A stretch of 64,000 nt of DNA. Origin: Hybos culiciformis. Lineage: Eukaryota > Arthropoda > Insecta > Diptera > Hybotidae. The stretch lies in NCBI GenBank assembly GCA_964007475.1, contig OZ023275.1:37505381-37569380 (forward strand). The letters are read 5' to 3'. Shown piece by piece: positions 11,901-26,258 of this stretch. The notes under the pieces were generated by a model. It had not been told where the DNA came from, searched no databases, and worked only from the letters and a program-made list of their open reading frames with translations. Position numbers and translations under genes: made by a program. Position 1 is the stretch's first letter, and the number at the start of each line of letters is the position of its first letter.

Positions 11901-14900
11901 GTTCATTTTATTTTAATGAAAATGTTTTTGGGCTTTATTTTTCCGCACATTTCATGCTATCATTTATTCTGATTAAATTCTCATTTCCTAATTTTACTTT
12001 TACTTTTTTTTTTTCGTACAATTATTTTATATACACGCTTAATTTAAATGGAATGAGAAAGAAAATGGAGATTCAACAACCTTAATTGATTAAAAAAAAA
12101 ACAAAAAAAAAAAAAAAATTCATAATATAAAAGTACAGAGAAAATTTTATTAGGCTGTTATACCTAATCTGATTATATGTTTTTCGATTGTATATAAGCT
12201 ATGGATAATTTATTAATTAAATTTAATATTTCATGTGAGGAAAATTATACATAATAAGGATTTTGATCCGAAGACAAAAGAAATTAGTATACACTTAATT
12301 CTATAAAACCTATTTTTATAAATCAATTGATTAATAGATAAGATGTATATTTAATACTTCTATAATATATATAATCTACACTATAAGTCATTTTACACTT
12401 AGTATCTATATATAGTTTAAGATGATATTTTTTTGACAATTATTTTGTTTAAAGAGAGTTATGAGAGTTTTGTTAAGAGAGAGTTATGAGAGTTACTATA
12501 AAATGTAATTGAAATAAACTTTTTTTCATAAATGGGTTCAATCCGGTTCATTCATCCTGGAGCCAGGTTTTTATTCTCATTTCGTTCGAGATTATAATAG
12601 CTGTGCAGTCAAACCTAAGAGAATTTTTTCGACAACCGACTTCCTATGAGTTTCTTTGCGGCTCCTCCAAAAGAACAATTTCCAAAATAATAATTTCTCA
12701 GTGCAACTTCAATAACTGATGGAAAATAGAAAATTAAAATTCTAGATTTATTTTATTTTTCTTTTGTTTTTTTTTTTTTTTTTCTTCTTTTGGTGTAGCC
12801 AAATGAAACGAAAAAAAAGGTGCTTACGTTTAATACGATTTTCTTTATGTTTAAACAATAAAACGCAAGAGCGGATAATTAAAATAAAAAAAAAATATAT
12901 ACTACAAATTTGTATTTATTTTTTTTATTTTGCCTAAATACTTTTGGTTTTTAGAGCCCAAAAAGAAAATTTCTTATATTCTTTTTTTTTTACAATTTTA
13001 TTTCAATTTTTTTTGTTTTAAATGTCAGACAATTGAAATTTCTAGTCCATTGATTTTTAATGATAAGTACACACAAAATTTTCGGATTTTTCTTTTCTAA
13101 TATCTTCTTCTTTTTTTTTTTTAATTGAAAAAAAAAACTGATATTGAAAAATAAACAAGACAATTAAAGAAAAATGAAAATTGAAAAAAAAAAAAAAAAA
13201 TAATAATACGAAAAGAAAATTTTTGCAGATGCTTTCAATTATATTTGGTTTCTCATTTGGAAAGAATGTTTCAATCAGTAATTAAAATTAATTCTTTGTT
13301 TTTTAAATAATTTCCTATATGTACATAATACTTAAAAAATTCAAGGACTTTTTTAAATAATTCCTTGAATTTATATATTTTAAATTTTTTTATGCAGATG
13401 TTTTGACTATTATTTTTTTTTTTGTATATAATTGGGTGTATGGTAAATTTGAGTGTGAATGCATTTGATTGTAAGTAAAATTTGACTGGAAATATATGTA
13501 ATGAGTACAATTTATAATTCGATTATTTTTCATTTAAGATTTTTATGATTTCAGTTTTTTTGAATTTATTAAATAATTAAAAAAAAGAAATTTAACATAG
13601 ACTCAAAAATAATTTTAAAGACAATCTTAATTCTCTTTAATTCTTCTACCTTGGTTTGCCTTCATATAATTTTTTATTTCTTGAATAAATAATTAATTTT
13701 GTCATGTAAAATTAAAATCTTAAATCAAAATCCTCTATAAAGATGATTTTTCGTTCAATTTTGCACAGTGCAATAAGAGTAGAAATACATGTTCAATGCT
13801 GATTGACTCTTTGAGTCTTGTTATTTGTTATAAAAAATTTATTTAATTATACGACACATAGAGATGAACAAAATAATTTTAAATTTGATTTAATTTGCAA
13901 TAAAAAAATTGAAATATTAATTTAGTTTCATTTTGGTAAGAAAAACAATACTTGCTATAATTTTGAATATGTCTTTTGACAATTATAACACAAATGACTT
14001 GGTATCGACTTTTCCTAACATTGATTTTTTAATTACCAATATTTACAATATTTACTTTAGAAACTAATCTGTAACTTCTAACACATAGATTTTAAAAATA
14101 ATACAATTAAATAAGATAGAAAACAAAGATAAAAAACATAAGTTAGATATTTTGATTAAGATAATTCATCAAGCCACAAACAGAGCCAGTAAGTTTTCTA
14201 TTATAAAAAAGGAAAAAAAAGAAAGTTTTTTTACTTTTGTTAACAAATTAACACCACAAAATTATTTTCAAATATTTTTCTTTTAAAGTTTTCTTTCTAA
14301 ATTTATTCACACTTGAAAAAACAATTTGAATATCAATTTGTTTTTTTTTTTTTTTTTATTTGAAAACAAATTTTTTTTATTAGGATATTTTAAATTGAAA
14401 TTTAAAACAAAAATGCAAATAACTTGACCTTTCTGAAAGAACTTATTTAAAATCCAAATTAGATACTAAAATAGCTTAGGTACGAGTAGGTTCTAATAAA
14501 TTAAGGCATAATATTTATGAAAGAAAAATTCTTTGGGGGCATTTTAAAAGTCTTAGGAAGAAATGTTTTTAAAATTTACTTTCAACACCTTATTTTATTC
14601 GAAAGCGAAGCTAAAAAATAGCTTATATTAATTTCTTTTGGCAATTTATATTTTCAAATGAACAAGGGACTTTCAGAACTTAACTTCAGAACGGAAAATC
14701 CAATATTTGAACATAAAACTCCCAAGTTTTTTTACAATTTTTTTTTGTTAAGGCTTTCCTTATTTTTAGTTAAGCCTTAGGTTTAAATGAATTAAACCAA
14801 ATAAAACTAAAATTGATTTTATTCTCAAAATAATATTAAAATGTGATTTAACATTGCCACCTTTTTATACAACGCAAAAATTGAAAAGTTTTAAAAAAAT

Positions 14901-17900
14901 AAAATAAAAACAAATTCCCATAAAATTTTAAAGCTTCTTACATGAATTTATTTTAAAACTTCTAACCCTTTTATCCTTAAAAATCATACAGAAAATTATA
15001 CATTATGTATATATTTAAATTTAAAAAAATGTTCATGGTATTTTTTTTTTTATTTTTTTAAATATAACAAATTTATTCATATTTCTGAAAGAAAAAAAAA
15101 CATACATGAATAATATTGGAATATATGTAGTACAGTAAATATATTACACATTACTTGTATTTATTGAGTAATTTAAAAGGGCTAATTTTTTCGAATTATT
15201 AATGTTGAAACATATATAATTATGTATTAGTATAAATATTGTATAAGGATAATATTTATATGAGTAACATAATATGTATTTTTATAAATGTTTATATACA
15301 TAAAAATAATAATATATTTACAAAAATATATTACAAATGTAGAACAGTACTTCGTAATTGATGTTTAGAGCCCATGTGCGACAAACAGACGTTTTTAATG
15401 AAAAACGGGCCGAAAACTTTAAAAACTCTTATTAAAAAATAAAGCATGTATATATGCAAAAAAATTTATTATTAAATTAATACAAAATTGAAACTTAAAT
15501 ATTTTCTTATTAATCAGAATTTATGTACAAATATTTGACCAACCAAGCTCTCTGAGTTAAAACAAAAAAGTTGAATTTTATTTGAACTTCACTTATACAC
15601 AGTTTACTAAATTAGTTTTCATTGCATTAAGCTTTGTCAATTTTTAAACTTCTAGTTTAATGTTTATTTATTTTTTTCTTAACTAAACAACCCAAACAAC
15701 CTAAATTTTGTTGACAAACACTCAATTTTTATTCAACATCCTTTTTATATTTCCAATTTATATGAAATATTTTTTTATTTCGTAAATATACATACTATAC
15801 TATATATGCGGTATAACATTGAAAATATTTTCATATTAAATTTTATTTTACTTCACGAAAAAAAAATAATAAGAAATGTCTCTGATTGCCCTTTATGGGT
15901 AAAATAAACAAGATAATTTTACAATCAAATAAAAGTAAAATAGTCAAATATTTTTATATTTAAATATAAATCAACATTATTTTTAGAAAAATTTTTACAT
16001 TTTATTATATTTCCAGATGGTGAATTAAAAATAAAAACCTCATATTATTTTCTATGGAATTAATAAATTTGCTTTATTGAGAACTCAAGATTTTTGATCC
16101 TAGCAGCTAACTGATATTATCAAAACATAAAAGCACTCTGCTTCGAACACTTTTATGACACGAATGGAGATAAATGAAGAGTTTAAAGAAATTAGATTTA
16201 TCTGTCAAAACCTTAAAGCTTATAAATTTAATTATTTATTTAGATAATGTTTCTTCAGCAAAACATTTTATTTTACTATTTTTGCCTACTTTTACGCAAT
16301 GTAAAACTATAATTTAAAATCTGAATAGATATGTATACAATGTACATTACATGCATATACAAGACATACAATTGGGTATATAAATATACAGTACTTACCT
16401 ACATATATTATATACATGTATTATGCACTCATACATATTTTAAGTAAAATGGAAATTAATATGCAAACGACATGCATTTAATATAGCTTATGTTTAATTT
16501 TCTGAGTTTGAAAATTATGGTTAAAAAACGTTATTTCTTTAAATACTCGTAATGAAATAAATTATTAAAAAAAGCTTTTTAACTTTTGAATAAAAAAATA
16601 ATTTAGTTTTTTAATACCGTATACATTTACAAGATTTTATATTTCTGAACAGGGTTTTTTAAAAGACTGATAAACCTCATAAGTTCCAAAATGTAAAAAA
16701 TTTTTAGATAAATAACAAAAAATTCTTTTAAGAATAAATAATAATATTTTTCTTTAATAATGTTGGTTTTAATCGTATCACTATTTTTTTCCCCATAGTG
16801 CAGGAGGAACATAAATTATTCGACTAACGCACAGGCAATGAATGAAGATGGAAAAAATAATAATGTTTTTTTTGACAATTTACAATCATTTTAAATGAAA
16901 ATATGTTTTATACTAAATGGTAAAAAATATGTACAACTTGTTAAAAATATAAGGTAGAAAAAGACATTAATCTTCTATTTTTACATTTAAGAATATCAAA
17001 AAAAAAATAAAATTATAATCTTGTGTCTACAAATTTTAAGGAAAATCAGGAAAATTAATATAATGTACAATAATGACATTTACATTTAGAAGACGATAAA
17101 ATAGTGTAGTTAAATATAAAGATAAAGAAAATTGAAAAAGAAAATTCAAGAGCCATATAATACAACCAAATGGTCGTACAATTTACTTACACAGAACATA
17201 CGAATATGAATAAATATATTTAACATGTATTTGAAAAATTTTACTGACTTGTGGAATACAATGGACTGAAAAAGTACTTTGAAATACATAAGAATAGTAT
17301 TTATTATGGATATTTCTTCCACTCACTGTGGACGAACGTAATCGAAACATCCATATATAGTATTCATTACCCAAAAACTGATATAAATTTAATCAGTTTG
17401 TCTGAAGACTATTTTTAATTTTTAATTTTTTCTAAATACGTTTAAAGAATTCAATATCTAAAAGTAATTATTATATTAAAGCTTCAGCATTTTCTGATCA
17501 TAAAAAAAGTTTTTATTTTCTATTCATTTTCGCGAAATTTTTCATGCTTTATATCTTCTTTAATTTCTATTTTTTTCCTATATTCGTGAAAAAATTATAA
17601 AAAGAGATATTTTTAAATTAGAACAATTCCCGCATTTTTTTTAAATGCAGAATATTCTTTAATATTTATATCAAGATGATTTTTATTTTGAAAATAAGTT
17701 CAAAAACAAATTTCATTCATAACCTTATTTTCTTATAAAAGAAATTTTTGCAATTTAAAATATTTTTATTATGTATAAAAGAAATATAACTTTGTTTCTA
17801 ATGAATTTTATAAATTTCCCAAAATTAAATAGATTGCATTTCGATTGGAACAACTTTATAAATGCATTTTTTTAGAAAAAATTTTAATGAAATTCAAAAT

Positions 17901-17952
17901 TTGTAACAATAATTTTTATTGATTATAAATTATTTAATCACCTCTAAAGTGG
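8992..17952. other. Long AT-rich stretch without recognisable genes
   Basis: I see no coding exon, RNA gene or clear transposon here. The DNA is dominated by A and T runs (for example near 12100, 12770, 13180 and 14340). A short tandem duplication lies at 12447-12494. A slightly GC-richer patch at 12540-12690 did not translate into anything recognised on either strand. Short frames at 10215-10397, 11084-11302, 13271-13510, 16627-16812 and 17183-17374 look like chance. Confidence 0.55.
12447..12494 (+). repeat. Short tandem duplication (GAGAGTTATGAGAGTT twice)
   Basis: Two near-identical copies of about 23 bases containing GAGAGTTATGAGAGTT sit side by side with a period of 25 bases. A small local duplication. 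Confidence 0.65.
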
Positions 17953-18339
17953 TGTCTCCACTTCAGTGTGAAACGTGTTTTACACAGGAAAATAGCTTCG
18001 TTTAAAGTAGTTTTGTCCATATAAAAATTTGAAGTTGTTTGTAATAAGTTTTGCCCAAATCTACTAAAATTTAGGGGTGCCAGTCATACAAATTCACAAT
18101 TTTTTAAGAAATTGTCACTCAATATGGCACACGTTTTGTTGGATGAATCAAAAATTGGAAAAAAAAAAATACAAAAAATCTACCGGTTGTCAAAAATATG
18201 TAAATAAAAATATTTGAAAGCAAAACATAATATTAAAAGGTTTTTTTTTTCCTCATGTCAAAGTAAACATAGAATTTGTAGTGTATACGCTTGTAGTTAT
18301 AAACAAGTTTAACACTACTTTGAACCTGAAGTGGAGACA
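17953..18339. mobile_element. 387-bp MITE-like element with 14-bp perfect inverted ends
   Basis: The left end is TGTCTCCACTTCAG (17953-17966) and the right end is its exact reverse complement (18326-18339). Further in, the arms keep only patchy similarity. The interior has no meaningful open frame, so this would be a non-autonomous DNA transposon. Just outside the left end AAGTGG pairs with CCACTT inside it to form a small hairpin. No clear target-site duplication is seen, so the boundaries are approximate. Confidence 0.55.
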
Positions 18340-21300
18340 ATATTTAATTTATTAAATATTTTTAATTATTTGAAAACTTTATAGTATTATTAAACAGAAA
18401 TTATATTATACTCTATATTTAAAACCAAACATGAAAATTTGTAACCATTTTTTCGCAGTGACATAAGTATTTAACCTTACTTCATTACACTCTTAATATT
18501 TAAAATAAGAATCGGAACCGCAATTGATTTATCCAAATAAAGGTTCAGACTACAACTTTTTTATATCAATCAATTAATTACTTCATTAATTTATTCATAT
18601 TGTGTGTATAATTAAGCTATAAAATTCAATACTATATAGAACTTTTATATTTTATAATTTCATAATATTTTAATCTAAAATTATATTTATATCATAATGA
18701 AAAAAAATAAAAAAATTTTACTAACCAAATGACATCATTACCTATTCGCCGAATTATTCCAATTAGTATACTGACATTATGTAGTTCACTACTATATAGA
18801 GCAATATATTGCAGTTTATTCTATATTATCTATTATACACTGTACAAAAACCATTTTATTAACATTAAAAATGCAAATTAAGTTAAATTAACACTATTGC
18901 TTCTGATAAAAAGGAAATTACAATATAAAAAGTTTTTTTTTTCCTAAAAATTTTTTACTATATATAATGAAACTATAACGAGAAAATTTTCAAAGAAAAA
19001 CTTATTGAATTTTACTGTGTGGATGAAATTTTTCAGAATAAACAGGACAAACATTTTACTACCATCAGAGTTTTTCGATAACTTTAACTTAATTTATGTA
19101 TAACGTAAAATTTGTTTTGTGAATCGATTAAGAGCAATGTGTATTTATATTTTAAACGCTTATTATGTAACTAAATGTAGTTTTTTTTTTTTAAATATAT
19201 TATCATGTTATAAATATACTTTATTGTATGTCGGTACTTGCTCTCATTTTATAATTTTTTAATTGTGATATTATAACATCATCATTGCTATAAAGAATAA
19301 AGAAGAATTTTCATGGAATGAAAAAAAAGTTAAAACAAACGAAAACAAAAAGAAAATTTTAATCGGAACAAAAAAAAAATTTATTATTCTGTATTCGTAT
19401 TGTTATTTCAACCAATTTTCTGCTTACTTCCTTGCTAGTAATTATTTCCTACAAAATTTTTTTTTTGCAGTATAAGTGGAATTAATGAAAAACTTTATTT
19501 TTTGAAGACATTAATTAAAATAAGAAATTTATAAACAGAAATTTAAAGTTTTATGTTTTATGAAAGTTTCACATGTCCTTGATTTCTGAAATGTATGTTT
19601 TTTATGGCTAGACCTGGAAGTACCTTAAAAGACGACAATTAAGTGTAGAAAATCGAAAAAAAACCCATTCAGTATAGTTTTATGGTTAATTCCGGACATA
19701 TTTTAAATTTATTAAACTCATCTATCGAAAATTTAATAAAATTCGGAAATAACTTAGTTCAATGTATATATAATTATAAAAATACTTGAAATACACATAA
19801 TATATAATTATATGTAATGTTATATCCTGAAGCACTTTATATAACCTTAATTAATTACCCGGAAGTTTTATTTAATGAATTTTAATATTTGAAATCATTT
19901 ATCAATATTTATACCTACTGTGAAATTAATGAAATAAAATTTTAATTATTATATTACCAAATTAAACATAATAGACAATTTAATATTTATTAAGTTTTCT
20001 AATTTACTTATACCTACATTATAATTATACACTGTTTCTTATTTCATTATTGTAACGAATCATCTTTGTATATGAATCGTACCAACATATTATTGTATGT
20101 ACAATTATACATAATTATTACCTTGTAAACAAAAAAGAAATATTTAGTTACTTTGAGAGGAAAAAAAAAATATCTTTTGTAAACATCTTGTTGTTTTCCA
20201 AGAGCTTTAATAAGATTTCTATAAAGACAATTTTTCCAGAAAATCAAATTAAAGAATCTTAAAACTTATGAAGTATATATATTTACAATATATATCTTTC
20301 TTAACTTTCAGAAAAAAATAAATAAATATAAAATATTGGGAAGAATAAAATAATTGGATGAAAAAAAAAACAAGTTAAGACTCCGTAGAGGACATTTTTG
20401 ACGTAAATTTGAACACAAATTATAAATTTAAAAATGATTGTATATTATGAACATAATATGTATTAAATGTCTACTCTTTTTTTCTTGTTAAAATTTATGT
20501 TCATTATGTCATTGACCTATTATAAAAATAAATTTTTTTGCCTTAGTTTTGCTGAGCACCCTGAAAGAAAACACTTGGTGGAAAATATAGCAGAAAGATT
20601 ATTACTAAAACTGCGTTATTTTCTAGCACTTTATGCTCAAAATCTTCTATTTATTTTTTAAATATAATAAAGAGGAATTTATACCCACCAATTAAAAATA
20701 AATTTAATTTACTTTCCACTAACACCTAAGTTTTAAAACAAAATAAAACTATCCATGGATGAAATTTACAGACAGAATAAATTAATTTTTACCTTAAAGG
20801 ATTTTTATTACCACATCAAAAGAAAAAATTTATTTATGACATTCATAATTTATTCATTTAAAAATTATTGAATTTAAAATAAATAAAAAAAAATATATAT
20901 ATAGAACAGAATCTCATTAGTGAAGCATCGAGCCGTTTCCAAATTTTGAGTTAACATACTTTAGAAAATTGACATATTTTTTGTTTAATATAACCGACCT
21001 CTGCCTAACTTTCGTTACAATCGGGTGTTAAATATTGTTTTAACGTTTCTTCAACAGTTTTATTATCAAACTTATATCTACTAGATTAAATTAAAAATCG
21101 AGTTACTTCAAAAGTTTTCATTTTTTAAACTATAGCATACATTAAACAGGAAAAGAAGGAGTAGGAACGATATAGATTTTGGTAGCCTTGAAAGGTGCAC
21201 TAACTTTTAGGTGATCTACTGAACTTAAAATGTTGGCGTGAAAATACCCTTAAAGTACAAACTTCCTAATAAAGGTTATTTTTTCCTTGTCATGATTTGA

Positions 21301-24300
21301 ACATAATGAGAATAGATAAAATTTATACCCTTTATTAAAAATTGACAAGGAATGAAATTATTTTAAATGAAAATTAGCGAATAAGAATTATTTAACAGAA
21401 GATTTCTGGCGAACAATAAACATTTCCAATTCAGTACAAATATACTATAGACATAAAGTGTTAATTTATATTTTATGTAATATATATTTTATATACATAT
21501 ATATATATTGTAGATACGAAATATTTTAGATATATATTTTCAATTTTTGGGTGTCACATAACAGAATCGCGTAATTGAAATTAATTCGAAATTAATTCAT
21601 TTTTTTTTGCTGAATTTTATGAGCAAATCTATTAATGTGTTAATACATTAATCGCGACGGTTATGGAAAATTCTTATTCTGTGAAATTATGATAAGAAAA
21701 TATTATGAATGAAAATATTTTCAAATATATATAATACATTTATAAAATATAAGTAGCTATAAAATTATAAAATTGTTCGTTAAATATTATAATCAATATG
21801 TCAGATACATAAACAACAACAACATAATTATTTCTTATTTAATCATGTTTTCTTATAGATTTATGCTTAAGGATTTACATTTTGTAAATAGTAGACTGTA
21901 TGCACGTATGTTACTTTAATTATAATTTGAGTTTAAAATTAAAATTAACTCTTGAATTTGGATATATTTAAGATATTTAAATGTAAAATGAATGCTTTAT
22001 AAACGTAAAATGAATATAGATCTTGCGTAGTTAATTATTTTTAATTGTTGAACGCTCAGTGTATTAGAATGTATATGAAATTGTTATTGGATGCGACCGT
22101 TACAAGCGTCCATATATAATTATATATTATATTAATAATATAATCACATTAGAAAGAAGTAAGTAATTTTTTGAGAAGTCTAAAACACAGAATTTAAATC
22201 TTCAAATGCGGAAATTACATGTTTCGACATTGAAGGTGATATTTTAATGTTATCACATAAAATATTATAACTTTCTAGATTATATCTTTCAATAATTTCA
22301 AATAACCAAATTAATTCCAAATAAATTCATTCTGATCATGTTTAAGATAAAAAAAACAAAAAAATTCAAGGCATCAAAATTAAATTTAAATATATAAAAT
22401 ATTCTATCAGACTTTTTCACCTGAAATAATTCAAATGAATTATTTTATTTATTATAAATCTACTAAAGGGTTAAGTGTAAACTTTGGCTGTATACAATTT
22501 CCATAAATTATTTCATGAATAAAAATCAATTCATCTCAATTTCATATTTTTCCCTCCAATTCATCAAGAAATTTATTTAAGGAAGATTGATGAAGAGAAA
22601 ATGAAAATTTATTAAAATATAAAAATTATTATTCTTGATAGGCCAGGAAAAAAAAATATATCAACTCTAAATATTAGAATGAAAAATTTTGTAAAATTAT
22701 TAGTTAAATATTTTTTAAAAATTATAATTTCCCTCATGGAAACTTTTTGATCTTGATCCTTTTTAAATTAAAAAAAAATAAGTAAAATTTTCTTTTAATT
22801 GTACTATTACTATATTTTTTTTATTTAGATGTTCGTATAATTATATTTTTTATAGATGTACGTTGTGATATACATAATACAAATATGTTGCACACATAAA
22901 AAAATGCATTTGTGATTTAATTGAAGGAGACTCAGACTCTCAAGAACAAAGTGGAATTTGGAGAGCATTTGGAAACTACCTGCTAAACGTATGAATTCGG
23001 AATTGGAAATGATTAGTTTCAAATACACAGCATCTAATTATATTATTTTAAAAAAATTATAAAACACAACACTATCAAATAACGAGTACTTTGCGAGAGA
23101 GTCAATCCAACTTAAGCTATAACTGTACATAATCAATATTATTTGAATGCAAAATTGAACTATTGATTTGAATGACGAAATTTTTCCAAATTTCCTGGCC
23201 TAAGAAGCAATGCCTTTATTTTAAGCAAAAATTATAAATTACGTTCAATTAATCTTTATAAAAATAAAATATGAAAACGCAAATAATAAAATGAAACATT
23301 TGTTAAGGAAATTCATTAAAGATGTTTTTGAAAAATATAAAAAAAAATAAAAAATAAAAACAAATATTTGAATGACGAATAAATTTAGTACTTTTAGAGA
23401 CTAAATTTATTCGTCAATGAAATAAGTCTTAGTTATTTTCTTGAATTTTAATTTTATTTTCATAGATGTTAAGCACGTAGAAATAATAAAATATTCTCAA
23501 CTTTAAGCCAAAAGCTTCACGAAGACATATTTTAACTTTTTGTTTTTAAAAATTAATTTCAATTATAGAAATTTTATTTTTAAGGTTTGAGAATGATATT
23601 GACATATTTTTAGATTACAATTTCTGGTGGAAAACTCATTCGACTCTAATTAATAAATTAATATTGAAAAACTGAAAAATTGCATTTGAAATTAGAAATC
23701 CCTTTCCTAATATAGAATTTTATTTTTGTTACTTAACATTGTTTCAAAAATAATCTATTTTTAGATCTCTAACTAAAATACACGAAAATCTATCGTACAA
23801 AATTTTTGATAACTTTCAATTTCTTAGAAAATAATTTGTTGCCTTTTCATAGTTTTTTTTTTTGGAAAATAGTTTGTAGTTTGGGGCAACAAACATGTAT
23901 ACATTATGTTTGTGCACAATAGTGTGCACATGTACATACTACATCCATTATTATTATACATGGTACACTTCAATTTTTTTTTTATCAAAAATCTTGTATC
24001 TATCGTAATAATATTCAATATTTTGTTGGATATTGTTGAAAAATTCTAAATTTGAATAATAATGAGAAGAAGAATACACATAGTTCTGATTGTGAATTCA
24101 TTTTTTTTTTATTTCCTTTTGTATAACATAATAATACTCTCTTCTCTTGATATTTGTATACATATACATTTGTTATGATTAATATCTAAGTGACTATGTA
24201 CACGATTTAAAGGATTTAAATATAAGATTCCCATTTGAAAACATTGATATACGTTTTAATGCTCAAGAGAAATCTCTAAATCTGAATGATGAGTTTAATT

Positions 24301-25558
24301 AACTTTATTATTGGATTACTCTATTAGAAGTTAAAAATGATAGTGATTTTTTATTTTTCATTTCCTTTTTTTGGTTTATGTTTTCTCTTTAATAATTTAT
24401 TATTTCCATATGTTGGCAAAACGTTTCGTTCAAAAATGAAGGATATATGTATATTTTCATATATAATTAAAGATAGTATAGCTCTTTATCTAATTAAGTA
24501 TCTTCGAAATTCGGTGCTTAAATATGCGATACAAAAAGTATTTTTATTAATTCTAACGATTAAATTGTTATCCACAATAACTTTGCCAAAAGTTAAAACC
24601 TAAAAAAACAAAATCTGGATGCGCCTCTTCCTTCTATAATTTTCAAATAAAATTAAATTAAAGTATAAAATTTATAATAAAAACGATTTGTTTATTTATA
24701 AATGCAAAAATTTTCTATCTATAAAAAACATATAGTTATTTTTAATTTACTTTTTCTCGAAGTTCTTATCAATAAACTCCAATAAGTTGTTTTGAACTAA
24801 AAAAAAAAAAAAAATAATCCACTTCATGGTGGAACAAAACTTTTTTTGGTACACGATAATCACAACCAATAAAAACAAATTTAAGCAAAACTATAGTGGT
24901 AGTACAATATATACTTTTCTGGAAAACTTTTAAACAAAGAAAATATAGTTTTTTATTTTTACTATATTTATGAAAAGTTCAAACTTTTCTTTTATTGTTA
25001 AATGATGTAGAATCTTTAATTTTAGTTTTTTTTTTTTTTTTAGGTTCGAACTTTTAACAAACATTGTGACTTTCTGTTTTTTAACAAAAAATAAATTTTT
25101 TTTTTTAGTTTTTAGGTTGACCTATTGATTTTTTGCGAGGCTTTATAAATAGTTCGATGATTGAAATAGTTTGAAAATAGTCTACATAAAAATTGAGTAA
25201 AGTTTATTTTAGTTAAAAACAAGAAAAGAGATAAAAAAAAAATTCATTAATTTATGACTTTGCAAATAAACTTTTAACTTAATAAAGAAGATATTTAACT
25301 TAATTTTTTTTATGGATAATAATTTAACCCATAGGATCCTAGTTTTGAGTAATGATTTTAGAATAATTTTTTTAACATTATAAGCATTTCTGGTAAAAAA
25401 ATCATCTTCAGAAAGGAATGTAAAATTGAAAACATATAAATTTGATAAACCTAGACATGACATGTCAAAATAATTCGATTTTACAATTTATCAGATGTTT
25501 AAATTTTTACTACAGAGTTCAAAATACCATTTGAGTCAAAATTAACTTGAAGCTTAGT
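18340..25558. other. AT-rich stretch without recognisable genes
   Basis: No confident gene on either strand. It includes a perfect 17-bp stem hairpin at 23373-23416 and a weak exon-like segment after a good splice acceptor at 20545-20546. The 88-codon frame at 24337-24603 and others here are AT-biased and match nothing I know. Confidence 0.55.
23373..23416. repeat. Perfect 17-bp hairpin with 10-nt loop
   Basis: TGACGAATAAATTTAGT (23373-23389) is followed after ten bases by its exact reverse complement (23400-23416). No T run or other terminator signature follows that would suggest a function. It could be a small foldback remnant; too short for a typical animal miRNA precursor stem. Confidence 0.6.
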
Positions 25559-25560
25559 TA

Positions 25561-26258
25561 TACGAGCCCTGCATCATAAGACCTCGTACGGGTTTTTTTT
25601 TTTGAGTTTGTTCTACTTTTTTCCAGTTTTCTACAGTTTTGTATTTTTTTCGTTTAAACCAACCTTTTTTAGGAGTTTTTGGTCTTTATAAAAATAAATT
25701 TTTTTTAAGTTAAATTTTGAGAAAAAAATTATTTTCCAAAAGTCTACTTTTTCAACTTTTTTTATGGGCATCGCAGAAATTTTCGAAAGATGCATTTTGA
25801 AGGGCATTTGGGAGTAGTTAATTTTAGCCTTTTGGGTTTTGTCGATAAAATAAAGCAGAGAGTCAAAAAACGCCTTTGAAAATCCAAAAAACAGGTCAAA
25901 AACGCGAAAAATAGCAATTTTGGCCTGTTTTTTGGAATTTCAAATGCGTTTTTTGGCTCTCTCCTTTATTTTATCGCCAAAACCTAAAAAGCTAAAATTA
26001 ACTACTCCCAAATGCCCTTCAAAATGCATCTTTCGAAAATTTCTGCGATGCCCATAAAAAAAGTTGAAAAAGTAGACTTTTGGAAAATAATTTTTTTCTC
26101 AAAATTTAACTTAAAAAAAATTTTTTTTTATAAAGACCAAAAACTCCTAAAAAAGGTTGGTTTAAACGAAAAAAATACAAAACTGGAGAAAACTGGAAAA
26201 AAGTAGAACAAACTCAAAAAAAAAAACCCGTACGAGGTCTTATGATGCAGGGCTCGTA
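25561..26258. mobile_element. 698-bp hairpin (foldback) MITE at a TA site
   Basis: The whole element is one long inverted repeat. Arms of about 336 bp (25561-25897 and 25922-26258) face each other around a short loop of about 24 bases. The positions of paired segments sum to the same number at both the ends and inside, so the arms have no net insertions or deletions, and by eye well over nine tenths of bases pair. The ends are TACGAGCCCTGCATCATAAG and its complement, and TA flanks both sides (25559-25560, 26259-26260), as for Tc1/mariner-type targets. There is no transposase. The frame at 26012-26206 lies inside the right arm and is not a gene. A transcript through it would fold into a very long double-stranded RNA. 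Confidence 0.85.

Noticed and set aside
24337..24603. 88-codon frame with hydrophobic start
   Set aside because: Composition follows AT background; the apparent membrane-like segment is F/L/I codons from T runs; no homologue recognised.
26012..26206. 64-codon K-rich frame
   Set aside because: It is inside one arm of the hairpin element and the other arm carries its complement; lysines come from A runs.
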